Below, one piece after another: positions 6,050 to 12,549 of a stretch of 12,580 nt of DNA. The DNA is from DASSKO01 sp035690425 (GTDB lineage Bacteria; Actinomycetota; Actinomycetes; Propionibacteriales; Nocardioidaceae). Location of the stretch: contig DASSKO010000139.1 in assembly GCA_035690425.1 (NCBI GenBank), positions 1-12,580 on the forward strand, read 5' to 3'. The notes beneath the pieces are model-generated. The model was given only the letters and a program-made list of their open reading frames with translations. It had not been told where the DNA came from and ran no database searches. The stretch's first letter is position 1. Every line of letters starts with the position of its first letter. The position numbers were made by a program, and so were the translations under genes.

Positions 6050-7228
6050 TCAGCGAAACGCGGACTGGCCGGTCAGCGCCTGACCGATCACCAGCTGGTG
6101 CACCTCCGACGTGCCCTCGTAGGTCAGCACGGACTCCAGGTTGTTGGCGTGGCGGATCACCGGGTACTCCAGCGTGATGCCGTTGGCTCCGAGGATGGTG
6201 CGGCACTCGCGTGCGATGGAGAGTGCCGCGCGCACGTTGTTGAGCTTGCCGAGGCTGATCTGCTCGCTGCGGACCGTGCCGGCGTCCTTCAGCCGACCCA
6301 GGTGCAGGGCCAGCAACATGCCTTTGCCCAGCTCGAGGGTCATGTCGGTGAGCTTGGCTTGGGTCAGCTGGTACGCCGAGAGCGGCTTGTCGAAGACGGT
6401 GCGGTCACGGGCATAGCCGATGGCCGTCTCCAGACAGTCGCGCGCCGCGCCAAGCGACCCGAAGACGATGCCGAACCGGGCCTCGGACAGACAGCTCAGC
6501 GGACCAGCCAGCCCAACGGCTTCCGGCAGCTGGGCCGAGGCCGGCAGCCGCACGTCCTCGAGCACCAGCTCCGAGGTCACCGACGCACGCAGCGACATCT
6601 TCTGAGCGATCTCGCCCGAGCTGAAGCCAGGCGTGTCGGCGGGTATGACGAAGCCACGGATGCCATCGTCGGTGCGCGCCCACACCACGGCGACGTCGGC
6701 GATCGACCCGTTGGTGATCCACATCTTGCTGCCGTTCAGCACCCAGTCGTCGCCGTCACGCTTGGCGTGGGTGCGCATGCCGGCCGGGTTGGAGCCGAAG
6801 TCGGTCTCGGTGAGCCCAAAGCATCCGATCGCCTCCCCGGTGGCCATCCGGGGCAGCCACTGCTGCTTCTGCTCCTCGCTGCCGAACCGCCAGAGCGCGA
6901 ACATCACCAGCGACCCCTGCACCGACACCAGGCTGCGGATGCCGGAGTCGGCCGCCTCCAGCTCGGTGCAGGCCAGGCCGTAGGCCGTCGCAGTGGTGCC
7001 TGCGCAGCCGTAGCCCCGCAGATGCATGCCCAGGGCGCCGATCGAGCCGAGCTCCCTGGCCAGCTCGCGGGCTGGGGTTCGCGCGGACTCGAACCAGCCG
7101 GCCACGTGCGGACGCACCCGGTCGTCACAGAACCGGCGGACGGTGTCGCGGATGGCCCGCTGCTCGTCGTCTAGCAGGTCGTCGATGCCGAAAAGCTCGT
7201 CCGGAGACTGCGCCCGCAGGTCGTTCAT
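6050..7228 (-). CDS. gcdH: Glutaryl-CoA dehydrogenase (acyl-CoA dehydrogenase family)
   Basis: 392 aa. ATG at 7226-7228 is preceded by AGGAGG with good spacing; the frame stays open to 7402 but the upstream residues are not family-like. GcdH is an FAD enzyme that oxidises and decarboxylates glutaryl-CoA to crotonyl-CoA in lysine, tryptophan and glutarate catabolism. Visible features: the FAD/substrate segment CFGLTETDFGSNP (136-148), MWITNGSIAD (169-178), and the catalytic base Glu371 in LTYEGTSEVHQ. Arg98 in IRSLVSVQGS lies where glutaryl-CoA dehydrogenases carry the Arg that binds the substrate gamma-carboxylate. The C-terminal run GRLKDAG, ISLGKLNNVR, GANGI, RHANNLESV closely matches this subfamily rather than straight-chain acyl-CoA dehydrogenases. 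It is divergent from lhgO. Confidence 0.9.
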   Translation of the reverse strand: MNDLRAQSPDELFGIDDLLDDEQRAIRDTVRRFCDDRVRPHVAGWFESARTPARELARELGSIGALGMHLRGYGCAGTTATAYGLACTELEAADSGIRSLVSVQGSLVMFALWRFGSEEQKQQWLPRMATGEAIGCFGLTETDFGSNPAGMRTHAKRDGDDWVLNGSKMWITNGSIADVAVVWARTDDGIRGFVIPADTPGFSSGEIAQKMSLRASVTSELVLEDVRLPASAQLPEAVGLAGPLSCLSEARFGIVFGSLGAARDCLETAIGYARDRTVFDKPLSAYQLTQAKLTDMTLELGKGMLLALHLGRLKDAGTVRSEQISLGKLNNVRAALSIARECRTILGANGITLEYPVIRHANNLESVLTYEGTSEVHQLVIGQALTGQSAFR

Positions 7229-7257
7229 GTGGACCTCCTGACAATTGCAGCGATGCT

Positions 7258-7272
7258 TGGATAAGTTATCCA
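7258..7272. promoter_or_regulatory. Candidate shared operator, 15-bp palindrome between gcdH and lhgO
   Basis: TGGATAAGTTATCCA is a perfect palindrome (7 + 1 + 7) and the only AT-rich patch in the 83-bp divergent space. It lies 30 bp from the gcdH ATG and 40 bp from the lhgO GTG, so a dimer bound here could control both promoters. Glutarate genes elsewhere are controlled by GntR-type (CsiR) or LysR-type (GcdR) regulators; which one acts here is unknown and no regulator gene lies in the window. Confidence 0.5.
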
Positions 7273-7311
7273 GATGCCTGCTGCCGGTCCACCCGCGAGC
7301 TCGAACCGTTC

Positions 7312-8523
7312 GTGGTGAGTGCACCACGCTTCGCCGTCGTGGGCGGGGGAATCCTCGGCACGGCGATCGCCCGCCGGCTGCTGCAGCTGCGGCCGGACGC
7401 ACAGCTCACCCTGCTGGAGAAGGAGCCCGAGCTGGCCCGGCACCAGACCGGCCACAACAGTGGCGTCGTGCACGCCGGGCTGTACTACCCGCCCGGGTCG
7501 CTGAAGGCCCGGCTGTGCCGCCGCGGCGCGACCATGCTCCGCGACTACTGCGCCGAGCACGGGCTTGCCTACGACGAGTGCGGCAAGGTCCTGGTCGCGC
7601 TGCACAGCGACGAGGAACGCCGGCTCGCCGACATCATGACCCGCGCCACGGCAAACGGCGTACCCGGTGTGCGGATGCTCGACGCGAGTGCGCTGCGACG
7701 GATCGAGCCGCATGTGCGCGGAGTGGCCGGCATGCACTCCCCCGAGACCGCGATCGTGGACTTCACCGCGGTCACCCGCGCGTTCGCCCACGACGTCGCC
7801 GAGGCCGGAGGCTCGGTGCGGACGTCGTGCGAGGTGACCGCGCTGCGCCAGCAGGGACGGCAGACGGTGATCCGCACCGGCCACGGCGACGCGGACGCCT
7901 TCGACCTGGTGCTGCTCTGCGCGGGGCTGCAGTCCGACCGCGTGGCGGCTCTCGCCGGCGACGATGCCGACCCGAGGATCGTGCCGTTTCGCGGGGAGTA
8001 CTACCTGCTCCGTCCCGAGCGCCGCGATCTCGTGCAAGGGCTGGTCTATCCGGTGCCGGACCCGCGCTATCCGTTCCTCGGCGTGCACCTGACCAAGCGG
8101 ATCGACGGTGAGGTGATGGTCGGCCCCAACGCCGTGCTGGCGCTGGCACGCGAGGGGTACGGGTGGGGCCGGGTGTCCGCCCGGGACCTGCGCGACGCGC
8201 TTATGTGGCCGGGTTTTCGCAGCTTCGCCCGCCAGCACTGGCGCACCGGCGCCCAGGAGATGGCCGGGTCGCTGAGCCGCCGACGGTTCGTGGCCGCGGC
8301 GCGGCGCTACGTGCCAGAGCTCACCACGTCAGACGTCGTACCCGGCCCACGTGGGGTGCGGGCGCAGGCGCTCGGCCTCGACGGCGCACTGGTCGACGAC
8401 TTCCGGATCACCCACCGGGGCTCCGTGCTGGCCATCCGCAACGCCCCCTCGCCCGCCGCGACGTCGTCGATGGCCATCGCCGAGCACGTCGTCGACCTCG
8501 CACTGGACAGAAGGGAGTCCTGA
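7312..8523 (+). CDS. lhgO: L-2-hydroxyglutarate oxidase/dehydrogenase
   Basis: 403 aa by the first start. Starts at GTG 7312 or the next codon, GTG 7315; no ATG is available and no clear Shine-Dalgarno is seen. LhgO is a flavoprotein of the DAO fold that oxidises L-2-hydroxyglutarate to 2-oxoglutarate, passing electrons to the quinone pool or oxygen. The N-terminus has the dinucleotide motif VVGGGILGTAIARRL (9-23) with Glu36 ending the second strand. Next is QTGHNSGVVHAGLYYPPGS, a signature of the LhgO family. Later come FRGEYYLL, YPFLGVHLTK and, near the end, GVRAQALGLDGALVDDF, all typical. Length is normal. The stop overlaps the downstream SDR start (TGATG), so the two are coupled. Divergence from gcdH supports a role in glutarate catabolism. 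Confidence 0.9.
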   Translation: MVSAPRFAVVGGGILGTAIARRLLQLRPDAQLTLLEKEPELARHQTGHNSGVVHAGLYYPPGSLKARLCRRGATMLRDYCAEHGLAYDECGKVLVALHSDEERRLADIMTRATANGVPGVRMLDASALRRIEPHVRGVAGMHSPETAIVDFTAVTRAFAHDVAEAGGSVRTSCEVTALRQQGRQTVIRTGHGDADAFDLVLLCAGLQSDRVAALAGDDADPRIVPFRGEYYLLRPERRDLVQGLVYPVPDPRYPFLGVHLTKRIDGEVMVGPNAVLALAREGYGWGRVSARDLRDALMWPGFRSFARQHWRTGAQEMAGSLSRRRFVAAARRYVPELTTSDVVPGPRGVRAQALGLDGALVDDFRITHRGSVLAIRNAPSPAATSSMAIAEHVVDLALDRRES

Positions 8524-9296
8524 TGGATACCGGGCTTGAAGGCAAGGTAGCGCTGGTTCCCGGATCGAGCGCGGGGATCGGGCTGGCCATCGCGCAGGGG
8601 CTCGCGGCCGAGGGCGCCCACGTCGTGCTCGCCGGTCGGCGGGGTGAGCTGGTGCACGCCGAGGCCGCGCGGCTGCCATCGGCGATCGGCGTCGAGGTGG
8701 ACCTGCTGGACGCCGACGCGCCCGGCACCTTGGTGGCTGCGACCGAGGAGCGGTTCGGGCCTGTGGACGTGCTGGTGCTCAACAGCGGCGGCCCTCCGCC
8801 GGGACAGGCGTCGGAGGTGACGCATGAGCAGGTGTCGGCGGCCGTGCACCAGTTGCTGATGCAGCATCACCGGCTGACCTCGCTGGTGCTGCCGGGGATG
8901 CGGGAGCGCGGGTGGGGCCGGGTGATCGCGGTCGGCTCCAGCGGCGTGCAGCAGCCGATCGAGCGGCTCGCCCTGTCCAACATCGGCCGAGCCGGGCTCG
9001 CGGGGTATCTGAAGACGCTGGCCACCGAGGTCGCCGCCGACGGCGTGACGGTCAACATGGTGCTGCCCGGGCGCATCGACACCGACCGCGTCGGCGCCCT
9101 CGACCAGTCCGCGGCCGACCGCACCGGGCGTACGCCGGAGCAGGTGCGAGCCGGCGCGGAGTCGTCGATCCCCGCCGGCCGGTACGGCACGCCGGAGGAG
9201 TTCGCCGCGGTCGTGACATTTCTGGCCAGCGCCGCGGCGTCCTACGTCACCGGGGAGCTCATCCGCTGCGACGGTGGCATGGTCCGCGGCTATTGA
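8523..9296 (+). CDS. SDR-fold protein lacking the catalytic Tyr/Lys (beta-ketoacyl-reductase-like)
   Basis: 257 aa. ATG at 8523 overlaps the lhgO stop; AGAAGGGAG within the end of lhgO provides the ribosome site. The Rossmann fold is clear, but several key positions deviate. The cofactor loop reads PGSSAGIG (13-20) instead of TGxxxGIG, and NNAG is replaced by NSGGPPPG (87-94). After the active-site Ser140 (GSSGVQQP) the position of the catalytic Tyr is Asn153 and the Lys position is Ala157, in LALSNIGRAG. The C-terminus (LPGRIDTDRV, RYGTPEEFAAVV, SYVTGELIRCDGGMVRG) is FabG-like. This matches a known atypical group, BKR-like SDRs without a perfect catalytic tetrad. Enzymatic activity is uncertain. 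Its position suggests a role linked to glutarate or 2-hydroxyglutarate metabolism, but this is inference. Confidence 0.85.
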   Translation: MDTGLEGKVALVPGSSAGIGLAIAQGLAAEGAHVVLAGRRGELVHAEAARLPSAIGVEVDLLDADAPGTLVAATEERFGPVDVLVLNSGGPPPGQASEVTHEQVSAAVHQLLMQHHRLTSLVLPGMRERGWGRVIAVGSSGVQQPIERLALSNIGRAGLAGYLKTLATEVAADGVTVNMVLPGRIDTDRVGALDQSAADRTGRTPEQVRAGAESSIPAGRYGTPEEFAAVVTFLASAAASYVTGELIRCDGGMVRGY

Positions 9297-9308
9297 TGCG
9301 CTGGGGGG

Positions 9309-9631
9309 TCAGGGACCGGGCGCGAACGACAGCGTGGCGTCGATCTGGTCTGCGAGCGCACTGACCGCACCGTCTCGGTGGAGGTCGAAGGGTGCGTGTC
9401 CGTCACATCGCAGGCGTGCAGACCGAGTTTCCTGAGCCCGTGGGAGTCCAACTGCGCCAAGCGACTCCGGTAACGACGGTCGCGACCGCGTCTGGGGCGG
9501 CGTCCAGCAGGTCAGCCGGAACCTGTCGATCAAGCCACCCAGATGGCGCTGAACCACAGCACCTGCTCGACCACTCGCCTCGCCGGTCCGTGGGTCGAGA
9601 CCGCGGGTACGTCGACCTCTATGGCGTCCAT
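9309..9631 (-). pseudogene. Decayed minus-strand gene of unknown family
   Basis: The 444-bp space between the SDR and the DinB gene holds no intact gene but shows coding traces on the minus strand. An ATG at 9629-9631, preceded by GAGGAA, opens 33 codons (MDAIEVDVPAVSTHGPARR, then VVEQVLWFSAIWVA) ending at TGA 9530. Fragments in other frames follow: LLDAAPDAVATVVTGVAW, and lastly DLHRDGAVSALADQIDATL running to TGA at 9309. GC-rich third positions support former coding. I do not recognise the family. It could equally be a small real ORF plus noise. Confidence 0.25.
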
Positions 9632-9697
9632 TACTTCCTCACGCGGTGAGGGGAGACGCTGCCCGCCGCCGACGGACGTCGACGCCTCGAATCCTCG

Positions 9698-9715
9698 ACA
9701 CCATCGGTATGGTGT
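9698..9715. promoter_or_regulatory. Inverted repeat at the promoter of the DinB gene
   Basis: ACACCATCGGTATGGTGT is a perfect 7 + 4 + 7 inverted repeat ending 25 bp before the chosen ATG (9741). Its right arm contains TATGGT (9709-9714), which fits an actinobacterial -10 hexamer (TANNNT). An operator overlapping the -10 is plausible. No matching -35 is obvious. Confidence 0.4.
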
Positions 9716-9740
9716 GGCCAACGTGATGAGGGATAAGCGC

Positions 9741-10526
9741 ATGGCTGACTTCTTCGGTGCCGATCTCCGTGGGTCCCGGTTCGAGCGCGTCGACCTCAGT
9801 GGCGCGCAGCTCCGCACCGTCGATCTGAGCAACGCACAGTTTCGCGCTGTCGACCTGACCGGGGTCGTGATGCGCGGCGTCGACCTTGTCGATGTGGACA
9901 TCCACGGCGAGATCGAGAACGTGACGATCAATGGCGTCGACATCGGGCCCCTGGTCGAAGCCGAGCTCAACCGGCGGTATCCCGCCCGGGCCACGATGCG
10001 CCCGGCAGACCCGGGCGGCTTCCGCGAGGCGTGGGACGTGGTCGAACGGCTCTGGGACGAGACCGTCGAACGGGCGCGCCGCCTCGAACCCGAGCTGTTG
10101 CACCAGTCGGTCGACGGCGAGTGGTCGTTCATCGAGACGCTGCGCCACCTCGTGTTCGCCACCGACTCGTGGATCGGACGGGCGATCCTCGGCGACCCGG
10201 CGCCGTGGGATCCCTTGGACCTGCCGTGGGACGAGATGCCCGACACGCAGAGTGTGCCCCGCGACCGCGACGCCCGACCCTCGCTCGACTCGGTGCTCGA
10301 GTTGCGTCGCGACCGGATGTCTACCGTGCGCCAGGTCTTCGACGCTCTGACCGACGAGTCGCTCGACGCCCACACCGAACCGGTCGAGGGGCCCGGCTGG
10401 CCGCAGCCCCGCAGCTACCCGGTGCGCGAGTGCCTCTTGATCGTGCTGAACGAAGAGTGGGAGCACCGGCTGTACGCCGAGCGAGACCTCGATGCCCTCG
10501 ATGCCCTCGAGGCGCGCGACGCGTAG
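9741..10526 (+). CDS. Pentapeptide-repeat plus DinB domain protein
   Basis: 261 aa. ATG at 9741 is chosen because GAGGG lies 8 nt upstream and the protein then begins directly with MADFFGADLRGS. An in-frame ATG at 9726 is the alternative; the longer frame from 9543 is not credible. Residues 4-52 are pentapeptide repeats (A-D/N-L/F-x-x type: FFGADLRGSRF, VDLSGAQLRTVDLSNAQF, VDLTGV), a right-handed beta-helix. Residues about 95-255 form a DinB-like four-helix bundle with candidate metal-ligand histidines in LRHLVFATD (His136) and NEEWEHRLYAERD near the end. DinB-fold enzymes include metal-dependent thiol transferases using mycothiol or bacillithiol. The exact reaction is unknown. The gene is convergent with fic, with the MT-A70 fragment in between. 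Confidence 0.82.
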   Translation: MADFFGADLRGSRFERVDLSGAQLRTVDLSNAQFRAVDLTGVVMRGVDLVDVDIHGEIENVTINGVDIGPLVEAELNRRYPARATMRPADPGGFREAWDVVERLWDETVERARRLEPELLHQSVDGEWSFIETLRHLVFATDSWIGRAILGDPAPWDPLDLPWDEMPDTQSVPRDRDARPSLDSVLELRRDRMSTVRQVFDALTDESLDAHTEPVEGPGWPQPRSYPVRECLLIVLNEEWEHRLYAERDLDALDALEARDA

Positions 10527-10564
10527 CGGCGACCATCTTGCGGATTTTTCGTGGCGCTTCACCA

Positions 10565-10687
10565 ACCGACGACTTGAAGAGCTTGCCTATGGCGGACGTG
10601 GCCGCCGATGCTGCCCATCTGTACCTCTGGTGTTCGATCACGCAGCTTCCCAATGGCCTCGCGGCGATGGAGGCGTGCGGATTTCAT
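10565..10687 (+). pseudogene. Internal fragment of an MT-A70 family DNA methyltransferase
   Basis: One plus frame reads TDDLKSLPMADVAADAAHLY and then LWCSITQLPNGLAAMEACGF. MT-A70 adenine methyltransferases of phages and mobile elements carry the same order: L-x-x-LP-(I/V)-x-x-L-A-x-D-x-AHLYLWV, then LP-x-GL-x-VMEAWGF. Both the upstream DPPW catalytic motif and the rest of the protein are missing. The similarity stops at the 3' end of the convergent fic gene. About 40 codons remain, so this is a scar of a former gene, not a functional enzyme. Confidence 0.55.
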
Positions 10688-11980
10688 TCAGCCGCGCCGT
10701 CCGACCCGCGCAGCAAAGTCGTCCAGTGCGTCGATCACCCCGTCGGCGACCCACACTCGGTTGCGGCGGTTGGCGCTGGCGGGTCGCACGACGCTTGCCT
10801 CGACGAGTTGGTCTATGGCGTTCTGCGCGGCTGGCTGGGAGACCCCGGCTGCCTCCTGGACGAACCGGACGGTAACCGCGGGTTGGCTTACCAAGTGAGG
10901 CAAGACCCGCCAGACGGCAGCGTCGCGGCGAGCGCGGATGACGTGCTCCCACTCGGCGTAGAGGTCCGCAAGGTCCCGGTCTAGCCTGCGGCCGTTGCTC
11001 ACCGCGGCGAAGGCTGCCTGACTGAAGCGTTCGACGATCGGGCTGGCGTCGCCGGCCCGGTAGGCCGTGAGCGCGTCGAAGTACGACGCCGTGTCGACCA
11101 GCAGACCGGCGGATAAGGGCACCGTGAGGCGCACCGTCGCTCGGGCGCGTTTCAGCAGCACGTGCACGAGTGCGCGACCGGTGCGCCCGTTGCCGTCGGC
11201 GAAGGGGTGGATGGCCTCGAACTGGGCATGCGCGATCGCGGCGTGGACGAGCACGGGCACGTCGGCGCGGTGGCAGAAGTTGATCAAGTCGGTCATTGCG
11301 GCGGGCACTCGGTCAGCGTGTGGCGGCACAAACGACGCCGCGTGCGGAGTTGCGGCGGCACCGCCGATCCAGACCTGCCCGTCGCGGTAGCTGCCCGGCC
11401 GGGCGTACTCGTGGCCGCCCATCAGCGCCGCATGCGCGGCTAGGAGCGTTTTCTCGTTGAGGTCCTCGGCCATTTCGATGGCTCGCTGCATGGCCGCCAC
11501 GTTGGAGGCCACCATCCGCGCATTCGGTCCCGCCTTCTCGTTGATTGAGGCCAGCGCGAGCGCCTTGGCTCCAGCGGTCACGTTCTCGATCTGCGACGAC
11601 GAAGCGGACTCAGTGCGCAGCAGCACAGCCGCCAGCGGTGCAAGCCCGCCGAACTCCGCCGGGATGGAGGACGGTTCAGCGTCGAACCGGGTGATCTCCA
11701 CGAGCGCGTCGGCGGCCTCGGCCTCGACGTCGGCTCGCAGCCGGAAGTTGCGCTCGGCAACCTCGGGCGTGATGGCGGCCTGGTAGGGACCGCGGGCCTT
11801 CATCCGGCTACGTCGCGACATCGCGGCGGTGGCGTCGGCGTTCCACGGGCGGTCCTCGTAGCGGACTGCGAAGTCCTCGTGGTCGGCACCGGAGATGCTG
11901 ATGTCTGCCTCTACGGAGCGGACGGCACCGCGCTCTCGGCCAGCCTCAATATCGCCGGGCACGGACGGATGGTTGGACAT
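10688..11980 (-). CDS. Fic-domain protein (putative AMPylator) with C-terminal winged helix
   Basis: 430 aa, ATG 11978-11980, TGA 10688-10690. The Fic core has the catalytic motif HPFADGNGRTGR (258-269), an exact fit to HxFx(D/E)GNGRxxR; His258 is the base used to transfer AMP (or another phosphate moiety) to target hydroxyls. The upstream SSSQIEN (Ser128 to Glu132-Asn133) fits the inhibitory helix (S/T)xxxE(G/N) in its N-terminal (class II) position, so the protein should be self-inhibited. Residues 36-75, DFAVRYEDRPW to GPYQAAITPE, form the usual N-terminal region of these actinobacterial Fic proteins. Residues about 340-425 contain a winged helix (FVQEAAGVSQPAAQNAIDQL) that may bind DNA. 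Target unknown. No Shine-Dalgarno precedes the ATG. Confidence 0.9.
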   Translation of the reverse strand: MSNHPSVPGDIEAGRERGAVRSVEADISISGADHEDFAVRYEDRPWNADATAAMSRRSRMKARGPYQAAITPEVAERNFRLRADVEAEAADALVEITRFDAEPSSIPAEFGGLAPLAAVLLRTESASSSQIENVTAGAKALALASINEKAGPNARMVASNVAAMQRAIEMAEDLNEKTLLAAHAALMGGHEYARPGSYRDGQVWIGGAAATPHAASFVPPHADRVPAAMTDLINFCHRADVPVLVHAAIAHAQFEAIHPFADGNGRTGRALVHVLLKRARATVRLTVPLSAGLLVDTASYFDALTAYRAGDASPIVERFSQAAFAAVSNGRRLDRDLADLYAEWEHVIRARRDAAVWRVLPHLVSQPAVTVRFVQEAAGVSQPAAQNAIDQLVEASVVRPASANRRNRVWVADGVIDALDDFAARVGRRG

Positions 11981-11986
11981 GGGCCC

Positions 11987-12022
11987 ATCTTACATAAGGT
12001 TACGGAGGAATCCTTATGTAAG
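11987..12022 (-). promoter_or_regulatory. Predicted leaderless fic promoter with an 11-bp inverted repeat operator
   Basis: CTTACATAAGG (11989-11999) and CCTTATGTAAG (12012-12022) are perfect complements with a 12-nt spacer. On the minus strand the arm nearer the gene runs into TAAGAT (11987-11992), a TANNNT -10 hexamer. Six bases (GGGCCC) separate it from the ATG, the spacing expected for a leaderless transcript starting at the A of ATG. No convincing -35 is seen. The repeat covers the -10, so a dimer bound here should repress. Confidence 0.55.
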
Positions 12023-12027
12023 AGTCT

Positions 12028-12045
12028 GCCATAGCAAGCTATGGC
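12028..12045. repeat. 18-bp perfect palindrome
   Basis: GCCATAGCAAGCTATGGC is a perfect 8 + 2 + 8 palindrome, 5 bp from the fic operator repeat. It lies where the antitoxin remnant loses its reading, right after the DALRA codons. It could be a second operator half, a hairpin or a junction of an excised segment. Confidence 0.55.
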
Positions 12046-12259
12046 GCGCAGCGCGTCCCGGATGACTTCGCTGGCGTTGGCGTGCTCGGACTCGGCGCGA
12101 ATCTGAGCACCTGCTTGAGTTCCGGGTCGAGACTGACCGGGATGACCCGGCCGCGGCCGAGCCCATGGGCTTGCGACCTTCTTGGCGCCGCAGCGCGGTG
12201 GTGTCGTATCCAGCCTCGGCTTCGTCGGCGAGGTGCTGGATCGTCTCCTGGACCAGACA
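12043..12259 (-). pseudogene. Frameshifted ribbon-helix-helix (CopG-type) antitoxin
   Basis: Three minus-strand frames join to one antitoxin-like protein: QHLADEAEAGYDTTALRR...GRKPMGS, then after a shift near 12150-12160 RVIPVSLDPELKQVL, then after a shift near 12100-12108 RAESEHANASEVIRDALRA. The middle strand plus two helices form a ribbon-helix-helix DNA-binding fold, and the order matches common actinobacterial toxin-antitoxin antitoxins. No start codon fits upstream, as the tRNA is only about 10 bp away from the first family-like residues, and no stop follows DALRA. The gene is therefore truncated and frameshifted. No partner toxin is left, unless fic, which lies next on the same strand, was associated with it. 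Confidence 0.55.
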
Positions 12260-12268
12260 GCGATGCGG

Positions 12269-12341
12269 TGGGCCCCGTGGGACTCGAACCCACAACCCGC
12301 GGATTAAAAGTCCGCTGCTCTGCCAATTGAGCTAGGGGCCC
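12269..12341 (-). tRNA. tRNA-Lys (anticodon TTT)
   Basis: On the minus strand the 73-nt sequence folds into a complete cloverleaf. The acceptor GGGCCCC pairs with GGGGCCC, the D arm is GCTC...GAGC, the anticodon stem GCGGA/TCCGC holds the loop CTTTTAA (anticodon TTT, reading AAA/AAG), and the T arm GTGGG-TTCGAGT-CCCAC is standard. The discriminator is A. The terminal CCA is not encoded (the next bases are CCG). The 3' end faces the antitoxin remnant and fic, the side on which integrative elements normally insert. Confidence 0.95.
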
Positions 12342-12549
12342 GCGAGATCGGGACTCCAGTCGAAACCGACCTCGGGAGAAAGTCCCGGTGATCCCTCCCA
12401 TCGTCCGTGGTCGATCCGGGTCCGAGTATGCCGGACGGCCGTTCGTGTGGGGTACCTGAGGGCGCGGCCACGTCTTTTCGTTCGCTGCAATCCCGCAACA
12501 ACTGCCCGCAAGCCCGACACGCTCGCCGTGGTCAGGCACTATGGGGCGC

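Noticed and set aside
5933..7174. Long plus-strand open frame (413 codons) opposite gcdH
   Set aside because: Antisense shadow of gcdH. It starts inside the 50-bp repeat and its composition is that of high-GC antisense frames.
7229..7402. N-terminal extension of glutaryl-CoA dehydrogenase into the lhgO coding region
   Set aside because: ATG at 7228 has a strong AGGAGG; the extension would overlap lhgO and is not family-like.
7225..8238. Minus-strand open frame (337 codons) opposite lhgO
   Set aside because: Antisense shadow of lhgO; no domain, and it would block the gcdH promoter region.
9639..10565. Minus-strand open frame (308 codons) opposite the DinB gene
   Set aside because: The plus strand carries the clear pentapeptide and DinB domains; the antisense frame has no family features.
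12003..12022. GGAGGA followed by ATG-TAA on the plus strand (a minimal start-stop ORF)
   Set aside because: The ATG-TAA falls within the right arm of the fic inverted repeat, which explains the bases. There is no downstream gene on that strand.
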